Shown here in pieces: positions 56,464-64,000 of a stretch of 64,000 bases of DNA. The position numbers and the translations under genes are program-made. The notes under the pieces were generated by a model. That model did no database searches. It saw only the letters and a program-made list of their open reading frames with translations, and had not been told where the DNA came from. Origin of the DNA: Streptomyces glaucescens (lineage in GTDB: Bacteria > Actinomycetota > Actinomycetes > Streptomycetales > Streptomycetaceae); NCBI RefSeq assembly GCF_000761215.1, contig NZ_CP009438.1:3086001-3150000 (forward strand), read 5' to 3'. Positions within the stretch are counted from its first letter, which is position 1. Every line of letters begins with the position of its first letter.

Positions 56464-57783
56464 ATGAACGACACTCCGGGCTGGGCCTCGCCCGGATCCT
56501 CCCCGTCCGACGGGCACGAACCCGGCACCTCCGGCCCCAGCGAGCCGGCCGACCGCCCGGGCTCCGGACAGCCCTCCCCGCAGCCGGACGCGCAGCCACA
56601 GAGCCCCGGCGCGCAGTGGTCGCCGCAGCAGCCGCCACCCGCCCAGTGGTCCGCTCCCTCCGGCCCGGCCGCCCCGCCGCCCGGCCCGGGATGGGGCACA
56701 CCGCCCCCCGGCGGACCCGGCCACTGGCAGGGTCCCGGCGGCCACGGCGGCTGGCAGGCTCCCGGCGGCCACGGCGGCTGGGGTGCCCCCTGGGGCGGAC
56801 CGCCGCCCGCGGCCAAGCCCGGTGTGATCCCGCTGCGCCCGCTCGGCGTCGGCGAGATACTCGACGGCGCCGTGTCGACCATGCGCACCCACTGGCGCAC
56901 CGTCCTCGGCATCTCGCTCACCGTCGCCGTCGTCATCGAGGTCATCGTCGTCCTGCTCCAGGGCCTGGTGCTGAACGACTACGCCGACACCGACGCCCTC
57001 GGCGACCCCAGCGCCACCGTCGACGAACTGGCCCAGGCCATGGGCGACGCCATGCTGACCTCCGGCGTCCTCTTCGTGATCTCGCTGATCGGCACCGTCG
57101 CCGCGACCGCTCTGCTGACGACCGTCACCAGCCGCGCCGTGCTCGGCAAACCGGTCACCACCGGCGAGGCCTGGCGCGACGCCCGCCCGCAGATCGCGAA
57201 GCTGTTCGGCCTGATCTTCCTGCTGCTGCTCATCGCCGTCGGCGTCGGCTTCGCGGGCGCGCTCCCGGGCATCCTCGTGATCTGGGCCGGCGGCGGGAGC
57301 GGCGGCGCCGCACTCGCCGTCTTCGGCAGCCTCGCCGGCGCCGTCCTCGCCCTGTGGCTGATGATCCGCTTCTCGCTGGCCTCCCCGGCCCTGATGCTGG
57401 AGAAGCAGAGCATCACCAAGGCGATGAGCCGGTCCGCGAAGCTGGTGCGCGGCTCCTGGTGGCGGGTCTTCGGCATCCAGTTGCTCGCCACCGTCATCGC
57501 GAACATCGTCGCGGCCATCGTCGTCATCCCGTTCACGTTCCTCGCCGCCGCGGTCGGCGGCGACGGCATCGGGGGGTTCGTCGACGGCACCGGCGACTTC
57601 GGCTGGACGTTCCTCGTCGTCAGCGGCATCGGATCGGTGATCGGCTCCATGATCACCTTCCCGATCACGGCCGGCGTCACCGTGCTCCTGTACATCGACC
57701 AGCGGATCCGCCGCGAGGCCCTCGACCTCGAACTGGCCCGCGCCGCCGGTGTCCAGGGCTACGGGCCCACCCCCGGGAGCTGA
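56464..57783 (+). CDS. Integral membrane protein with Pro/Gly-rich cytoplasmic N-terminus
   Basis: A 439-residue protein. Residues 1-115 are a disordered Pro/Gly/Gln-rich region with a tandem GHGGWQAPG-type repeat. A globular segment starts at IPLRPLGVGEILDGAVSTMR, followed by about six helices; this core resembles the glycerophosphodiesterase membrane-domain family without any catalytic domain. The ATG at 56464 has AAGGAG upstream. It is the first gene of a tightly packed five-gene operon with DUF4129, DUF4350, MoxR and DUF58 proteins. Function unknown. Confidence 0.85.
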   Translation: MNDTPGWASPGSSPSDGHEPGTSGPSEPADRPGSGQPSPQPDAQPQSPGAQWSPQQPPPAQWSAPSGPAAPPPGPGWGTPPPGGPGHWQGPGGHGGWQAPGGHGGWGAPWGGPPPAAKPGVIPLRPLGVGEILDGAVSTMRTHWRTVLGISLTVAVVIEVIVVLLQGLVLNDYADTDALGDPSATVDELAQAMGDAMLTSGVLFVISLIGTVAATALLTTVTSRAVLGKPVTTGEAWRDARPQIAKLFGLIFLLLLIAVGVGFAGALPGILVIWAGGGSGGAALAVFGSLAGAVLALWLMIRFSLASPALMLEKQSITKAMSRSAKLVRGSWWRVFGIQLLATVIANIVAAIVVIPFTFLAAAVGGDGIGGFVDGTGDFGWTFLVVSGIGSVIGSMITFPITAGVTVLLYIDQRIRREALDLELARAAGVQGYGPTPGS

Positions 57784-57787
57784 TGCG

Positions 57788-58600
57788 GTGAGCCTGACGG
57801 GGGCAGTCCTGTCAGCGGCGCCGGCTCTGCCCCGCGCCGCCGCAACGGCCGTACGGGCCTGGCCGCCCAGCGGCGGCCAGGTCCCGCGGCCGCCGCACCG
57901 CGCCCTGACCTTCCTGTCGTCGGCCGGCTCCGGCGACGAACCACCGCTGACCGTTCCCCGCGACCCGGCGCGGGAGGCGGCCCGGCGCGAGCTGTCCAAG
58001 CGCATGTACCACGAGGACGACCCCGGCCTCGTCCAGCGCGCCCTGAACGCCTTCTGGGAGTGGGTCGACGACGTCTTCGGCGCCGCCTCCGCCGCCACCC
58101 CGGGCGGCACGGTGGGCCTCGTCGTCCTCGTCCTCGCCGTCGTGGCCGTCCTCGCCGCGTTCTGGTGGCGCCTGGGGACCCCGCGCCGCCGTCCCCCCTC
58201 CACCGCCGCCCTCTTCGACGACCGCCCCCGCAGCGCCGCCGAACACCGCGCCACCGCCGAGGCGCACGCCGCCCAGGGCCACTGGAACCAGGCCGTCCAG
58301 GAGCGCATGCGGGCCATCGTCCGCTCCCTGGAGCAACGCGCCCTCCTCGACGCCCGCCCCGGCCGCACCGCCGACGAAGCCGCCGCCGAGGCCGGCCGCG
58401 CACTGCCCTCCCACACCGACCGGCTGCACGCCGCCGCCCGCGACTTCGACGACGTCACATACGGCGGCCGCACGGCGAACCAGCCCTCGTACCAGCGGAT
58501 CGCCGACCTCGACGACGACCTGGAACGCACCCGGCCCCAGCTCGCCACCGGCAGCGACCGCACCACGCCCCACCACACCGGCCCGGGGGCCGCCGGATGA
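57788..58600 (+). CDS. DUF4129 membrane protein
   Basis: A 270-residue protein with one strong membrane helix (GLVVLVLAVVAVLAAFWW, near residues 110-128) and a C-terminal cytoplasmic DUF4129-like domain (HWNQAVQERMRAIVRSLEQR to AARDFDDVTYGGR). DUF4129 proteins accompany MoxR and DUF58 partners and often transglutaminases. The GTG start at 57788 comes 4 bases after the previous stop. It overlaps the next gene by 4 bases. Role unknown; probably part of a membrane-linked chaperone assembly. Confidence 0.88.
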   Translation: MSLTGAVLSAAPALPRAAATAVRAWPPSGGQVPRPPHRALTFLSSAGSGDEPPLTVPRDPAREAARRELSKRMYHEDDPGLVQRALNAFWEWVDDVFGAASAATPGGTVGLVVLVLAVVAVLAAFWWRLGTPRRRPPSTAALFDDRPRSAAEHRATAEAHAAQGHWNQAVQERMRAIVRSLEQRALLDARPGRTADEAAAEAGRALPSHTDRLHAAARDFDDVTYGGRTANQPSYQRIADLDDDLERTRPQLATGSDRTTPHHTGPGAAG

Positions 58601-59811
58601 CCACCGAAGCCACCCGTCCCGCCACCGAGGCCACCCCGCCGTCCACCTCCGGCTCGCCCACCGTCCGCCGGCTGTGGACCCGCACCCGAGGCGTTGCCCT
58701 CGCCGTCGTCCTGCTCCTGGCGGCCGCGGTGACGATCGCCCTCATCCGCTCCGACTCCCGGCACGGCAACCTCGACCCGCGATCCGTCGACCCCCGGGGC
58801 AGCCGCGCCGTCGCCGAACTCCTCGCCGACCGGGGCGTCTCCACCCGTGTGGTCACCACCCTGGACGAGGCGCGCGCCGCCGCCGGGCCCGACACCACCC
58901 TCCTGGTCGCCGTCCCCGACCTCCTGACGGCCACTCAGCAGAACCGGCTGCACAGCGCCACCGCCGCGACCGGCGGACGCACCGTTCTCGTCGCCGCCGG
59001 CAGCCCCTCCGTCGAACGACTCGCCCCCGGAGTCACCGCCGACCCGGCCACCAGCCTGGAGTCGACGCTCACCCCCGACTGCGACCTGCCCGCCGCCCGC
59101 CGCGCCGGCACCGCCGACACGGGCGGCATCCGCTACAGCACCACCCACCTCGACGCCGACCGGTGCTACCCCAGCGCGCGCCTGGCCACCCTGGTCCGGG
59201 TGCCGCACCCCACCGGGAACGGCGACACCGTCGTCCTCGGCGCTCCCGACATCCTCCTCAACGAACACCTCGACGAGCACGGCAACGCCTCGCTCGCCCT
59301 GCAACTCCTCGGCTCCCGCGCCCATCTGGTCTGGTACCTCCCCTCGCTCTCCGACACCTCCGCCGCCCCCGAAGACGACAAGAGCCTGCTGGACCTGCTC
59401 CCCTCGGGCTGGCTGTGGGGCTCCCTGCAGCTCTTCATCGCCGCGGCCCTCGCCGCCCTGTGGCGGGCACGCCGGCTCGGGCCCCTCGTGCCCGAACGAC
59501 TCCCCGTCGCGATCCGCGCCTCCGAAACCGTCGAAGGCCGAGCCCGCCTCTACCGCAAGGCGAACGCCCGCGACCGAGCGGCCGCCGCTCTGCGCTCCAC
59601 CACCCGCACCCGCCTCGCCCCCCTCGCAGGCGTCTCCCCGGCCCAGGCCCACACGCCCGAAGCCCTGCTCCCCGCCCTGTCCTCGCACCTCCGCGGCGAC
59701 GGACGGGCCCTGCACTCCCTGCTCTTCGGCCCACCGCCCGACGACGACACGGCCCTCACCGCACTCGCCGACCAACTCGACGCCCTCGAAAGAGAGGTAC
59801 GCCGTCCATGA
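58597..59811 (+). CDS. DUF4350 membrane protein
   Basis: A 404-residue protein with an N-terminal helix (VALAVVLLLAAAVTIALI), an extracytoplasmic domain of about 240 residues containing the DUF4350 motif DPRGSRAVAELLADRGV, and a second helix (LQLFIAAALAALWRARR) before a cytoplasmic tail. ATG in an ATGA overlap with the DUF4129 gene; its stop overlaps the MoxR gene start. Possible sensor or substrate-binding component of the MoxR system. Confidence 0.87.
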   Translation: MTTEATRPATEATPPSTSGSPTVRRLWTRTRGVALAVVLLLAAAVTIALIRSDSRHGNLDPRSVDPRGSRAVAELLADRGVSTRVVTTLDEARAAAGPDTTLLVAVPDLLTATQQNRLHSATAATGGRTVLVAAGSPSVERLAPGVTADPATSLESTLTPDCDLPAARRAGTADTGGIRYSTTHLDADRCYPSARLATLVRVPHPTGNGDTVVLGAPDILLNEHLDEHGNASLALQLLGSRAHLVWYLPSLSDTSAAPEDDKSLLDLLPSGWLWGSLQLFIAAALAALWRARRLGPLVPERLPVAIRASETVEGRARLYRKANARDRAAAALRSTTRTRLAPLAGVSPAQAHTPEALLPALSSHLRGDGRALHSLLFGPPPDDDTALTALADQLDALEREVRRP

Positions 59812-60800
59812 TGGACCCGACCACTGACAACGCCGGGCGGACCGAGGCCCCGGGCAGCCCCCGAGCCTCCCTCGAAGCCCTGCGCGCCGAGATCGCCAAG
59901 GCCGTGGTCGGCCAGGACCCCGCCGTGACCGGCCTCGTCGTCGCCCTCCTCTGCCGCGGACACGTCCTACTGGAAGGAGTCCCCGGGGTCGCCAAAACGT
60001 TGCTCGTCCGCGCCCTCGCATCCGCACTGGAACTCGACACCAAACGCGTCCAGTTCACCCCCGACCTGATGCCGAGCGACGTCACCGGCTCACTCGTCTA
60101 CGACGCCCGCACCGCCGAGTTCTCCTTCCAGCCCGGCCCGGTTTTCACCAACCTCCTCCTCGCCGACGAGATCAATCGCACGCCCCCCAAGACCCAGTCC
60201 TCCCTCCTGGAAGCCATGGAGGAACGCCAGGTCACCGTCGACGGCACCCCGCGCCCGCTCCCCGAGCCGTTCCTGGTCGCCGCGACCCAGAACCCGCTCG
60301 AGTACGAGGGCACGTACCCCCTCCCCGAAGCTCAGCTGGACCGCTTCCTGCTCAAACTGACGATCCCGCTCCCCTCCCGCCAGGACGAGATCGACGTCCT
60401 CACCCGGCACGCCCAGGGCTTCGACCCACGCGACCTGCACGCCGCCGGCGTACGCCCCGTCGCCGGCCCGGCCGACCTCGAGGCCGCACGCGCTGCCGTC
60501 GCCAGGACCACCGTCTCCCCCGAGATCACCGCCTACATCGTCGACCTCTGCCGGGCGACCCGCGAATCGCCGTCCCTCACCCTCGGCGTCTCCCCGCGCG
60601 GGGCCACCGCCCTCCTCGCGACCTCCCGCGCCTGGGCCTGGCTGACCGGCCGCGACTACGTCATCCCGGACGACGTGAAGGCCCTGGCCCTGCCCACCTT
60701 GCGCCACCGCGTCCAGCTCCGCCCGGAGGCCGAGATGGAAGGCGTGACGACCGACTCGGTCATCAACGCGATCCTCGCCCACGTCCCCGTGCCCCGCTGA
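59808..60800 (+). CDS. MoxR-family AAA+ ATPase
   Basis: A 330-residue chaperone-like ATPase. Walker A is EGVPGVAKT, Walker B is LLLADEINR, sensor 1 lies in LVAATQNPLEYEGTYPLPEAQLDRF (the family's most typical stretch, read in parts) and sensor 2 in GVSPRGATAL. MoxR proteins work with von Willebrand-type metal-binding partners, here the DUF58 protein encoded next. Two adjacent ATG codons are possible; the first gives an ATGATG start overlapping the previous stop, with GAGAGG upstream. Confidence 0.94.
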   Translation: MMDPTTDNAGRTEAPGSPRASLEALRAEIAKAVVGQDPAVTGLVVALLCRGHVLLEGVPGVAKTLLVRALASALELDTKRVQFTPDLMPSDVTGSLVYDARTAEFSFQPGPVFTNLLLADEINRTPPKTQSSLLEAMEERQVTVDGTPRPLPEPFLVAATQNPLEYEGTYPLPEAQLDRFLLKLTIPLPSRQDEIDVLTRHAQGFDPRDLHAAGVRPVAGPADLEAARAAVARTTVSPEITAYIVDLCRATRESPSLTLGVSPRGATALLATSRAWAWLTGRDYVIPDDVKALALPTLRHRVQLRPEAEMEGVTTDSVINAILAHVPVPR

Positions 60801-62110
60801 TGGCGCTCACCGGACGCGCCGCCCTCCTGGCGGCCCTCGGCTCCCTCCCGGTCGGCCTCCTGGACCCCGGCTGGACCGGCATCCTGGCGGTCAACGGCTC
60901 CCTGGCCCTCGCCTGCGCCTGCGACTACGCCCTCGCCGCACCGGTGCGCCGTCTCGGCCTGACCCGCTCCGGCGACACCTCCGTACGCCTGGGTGACACC
61001 GCCGACGTCACCCTCACCGTCACCAACCCGTCCCGTCGCCCGCTCCGCGCCCACCTGCGCGACGCATGGCCGCCGAGCAGCTGGCAGCCCGGCACCGAGA
61101 TCGCCGCCTCCCGGCACCGGCTCACGGTCCCCGCGGGCGAACGCCGGCGGGTCACGACGCGCCTGCGCCCCACCCGCCGCGGCGACCGCCACGCGGACCG
61201 CGTCACCATCCGCTCCTACGGCCCGCTGGGTCTCTTCGCCCGCCAAGGCACCCACAAGGTTCCCTGGACCGTCCGCGTCCTGCCCCCGTTCACCAGCCGC
61301 AAGCACCTCCCCTCCAAGCTCGCCCGGCTCCGGGAACTCGACGGCCGTACGAGCGCCCTCATCCGTGGCGAGGGGACCGAGTTCGACAGCCTGCGCGACT
61401 ACGTCCCCGGCGACGACACCCGGTCGATCGACTGGCGTGCCACGGCCCGCCAGTCGACGGTCGCGGTCCGCACCTGGCGCCCGGAACGGGACCGGCACAT
61501 CCTCCTGGTCCTCGACACGGGCCGCACCTCGGCGGGCCGCGTGGGGGACTCCCCACGCCTCGACGCCTCGATGGACGCGGCCCTCCTCCTGGCGGTCCTC
61601 GCCTCCCGCGCCGGCGACCGCGTCGACCTCCTCGCCTACGACCGTGCCGTACGCGCGCTCGTCCAGGGCCGCACGGCGAAGGACGTCCTCCCGGCCCTGG
61701 TGAACGCCATGGCGGCCCTGGAACCAGAACTCGTGGAGACGGACGCCCGAGGTCTCACGGCCACCGCCCTCCGTACGGCTCCCCGCCGTTCCCTCATCGT
61801 CCTGCTGACCACGCTGGACGCGGCCCCGATGGAAGAGGGTCTGCTCCCAGTCCTGGGCCGGCTGACCCAGCGCCACACCGTTCTCGTGGCGTCGGTGGCG
61901 GACCCCCATGTCGCCGGCATGGCGAAGGCCCGCGGAAACCCGGAATCCGTCTACGAAGCCGCTGCCGCCGCCCACGCCCAGTCCGAACGCGACCGCATCG
62001 CCGAACAACTCCGCCGTCACGCCGTCACCGTCGTCGATGCGACACCGGACAACCTGGCGCCCGCGCTGGCGGATGCCTATCTGGCCCTCAAAGCCGCAGG
62101 CCGCCTGTGA
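60800..62110 (+). CDS. DUF58 protein (MoxR partner)
   Basis: A 436-residue protein with two N-terminal hydrophobic segments, a beta-sandwich region, the DUF58 signature DYVPGDDTRSIDWRATAR and a C-terminal von Willebrand-like region where ILLVLDTGRTSAG carries a reduced metal-site motif. It starts with ATG in a TGATG overlap with moxR and ends the operon. Expected to act with MoxR and the DUF4129 protein at the membrane; the client is unknown. Confidence 0.93.
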   Translation: MALTGRAALLAALGSLPVGLLDPGWTGILAVNGSLALACACDYALAAPVRRLGLTRSGDTSVRLGDTADVTLTVTNPSRRPLRAHLRDAWPPSSWQPGTEIAASRHRLTVPAGERRRVTTRLRPTRRGDRHADRVTIRSYGPLGLFARQGTHKVPWTVRVLPPFTSRKHLPSKLARLRELDGRTSALIRGEGTEFDSLRDYVPGDDTRSIDWRATARQSTVAVRTWRPERDRHILLVLDTGRTSAGRVGDSPRLDASMDAALLLAVLASRAGDRVDLLAYDRAVRALVQGRTAKDVLPALVNAMAALEPELVETDARGLTATALRTAPRRSLIVLLTTLDAAPMEEGLLPVLGRLTQRHTVLVASVADPHVAGMAKARGNPESVYEAAAAAHAQSERDRIAEQLRRHAVTVVDATPDNLAPALADAYLALKAAGRL

Positions 62111-62183
62111 GGCGCCCGGAGGGCAAAGGGTTTCCGGCACCTCCGAGAACCCTGCACTCACGGCTTTCTGCCCCTGAACGCAG

Positions 62184-62215
62184 AAAACCCCCGCATCTTT
62201 CGATGCGGGGGTTTT
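62184..62215. terminator. Bidirectional terminator shared by the DUF58 operon and the rRNA operon
   Basis: Perfect 14-base arms (62184-62197 and 62202-62215), AAAACCCCCGCATC and its complement, with a 4-base loop. The A4 on one side and T4 on the other make it a classic intrinsic terminator in both directions. It lies 11 bases beyond the 5S rRNA end. Confidence 0.93.
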
Positions 62216-62225
62216 CCCAATAATT

Positions 62226-62344
62226 GTTCGGCGGCGTCCTACTCTCCCACAGGGTCCCCCCTGCAGTACCATCGGCGCTGTAAGGCTTAGCTTCCGGGTT
62301 CGGAATGTAACCGGGCGTTTCCCTCACGCTATGACCACCGAAAC
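62226..62344 (-). rRNA. rrf: 5S ribosomal RNA
   Basis: The minus strand from 62344 begins GTTTCGGTGGTCATAGCGTG and ends with CCGCCGAAC at 62226, 119 bases, with the conserved loop sequence CATTCCGAACCCGG in the middle. This is the usual Streptomyces 5S form. Ends are placed by pairing of the terminal stem and could be off by one or two bases. Confidence 0.95.
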
Positions 62345-62426
62345 ACTATGAAACAATCAACCGCACCACACCACACGGCGTGGGGTTGTTCGTGGTTTCA
62401 GAACCAACACAGTGGACGCGAGCAAC

Positions 62427-64000
<1,574 letters not shown>

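Overview
The window looks like a piece of a Streptomyces chromosome. Base composition is very high in GC with G or C at most third codon positions, many genes start with GTG or TTG, there is a LAxTG sortase substrate, an MtrAB-LpqB module and the large 180-kDa-class NAD-glutamate dehydrogenase. Gene order (prfB, two Ser/Thr kinases, sugar ABC transporter, TagF-like genes, gdh, secA, hpf, comF, lpqB-mtrB-mtrA, mtnA, moxR operon, rRNA) agrees with what I remember of the prfB-to-mtnA part of the S. coelicolor core. All identifications come from reading motifs; no database search was run.

Layout. 1-5.5 kb, minus strand: a secreted Gly-Asp-Pro-repeat wall protein, prfB, and two membrane-anchored Ser/Thr kinases (PkaB and PkaA type). 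5.9-9.6 kb, plus: a 1244-residue protein joining a ubiquitin-like N-terminus, an FHA domain and an FtsK/SpoIIIE-like P-loop domain, divergent from the kinases. 10-13.6 kb, plus: a carbohydrate ABC importer (lipoprotein plus two permeases, no ATPase). 13.8-33.9 kb, mostly plus: a probable cell-wall glycopolymer locus. It holds four large paralogues pairing a GT2 glycosyltransferase domain with a TagF-like glycerophosphotransferase domain, a stand-alone GT2 enzyme, two polytopic membrane proteins, a GT87-like transferase, GalE and a TagGH-type exporter. An Ohr/OhrR pair and a TetR regulator are embedded in it. 34-38.9 kb, minus: NAD-glutamate dehydrogenase. 39.7-47.7 kb: HAD hydrolase, a DUF6912-like protein, an Rv3235-like protein, secA, a GNAT acetyltransferase, a YcaQ/AlkX-type DNA glycosylase and a NarL-type response regulator. 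47.9-56.3 kb, minus: long-form hpf, comF, lpqB-mtrB-mtrA, mtnA. 56.5-62.1 kb, plus: a five-gene membrane-protein/DUF4129/DUF4350/MoxR/DUF58 operon. 62.2-64 kb, minus: 5S rRNA and the 3' half of 23S rRNA, the end of an rRNA operon that continues beyond the window.

The most unusual signal is in the wall-polymer locus. Across the four two-domain paralogues the two active sites appear to have decayed in a complementary way. Genes at 13802 and 18481 keep every GT2 motif but have lost the catalytic histidine of the TagF HGT motif (Arg and Gln instead). Genes at 16281 and 30030 keep all TagF motifs but have lost GT2 motifs. This suggests that four bifunctional-looking proteins are in fact split into sugar-adding and phosphopolyol-adding enzymes, with the dead domain retained as a scaffold. 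Other points worth a look are four T-x-V-[L/M]-P repeats in the PkaA linker next to the divergent FHA protein, twin 20-bp elements between the TetR gene and the exporter, an insertion in ComF, and several short repeats in otherwise empty intergenic stretches.
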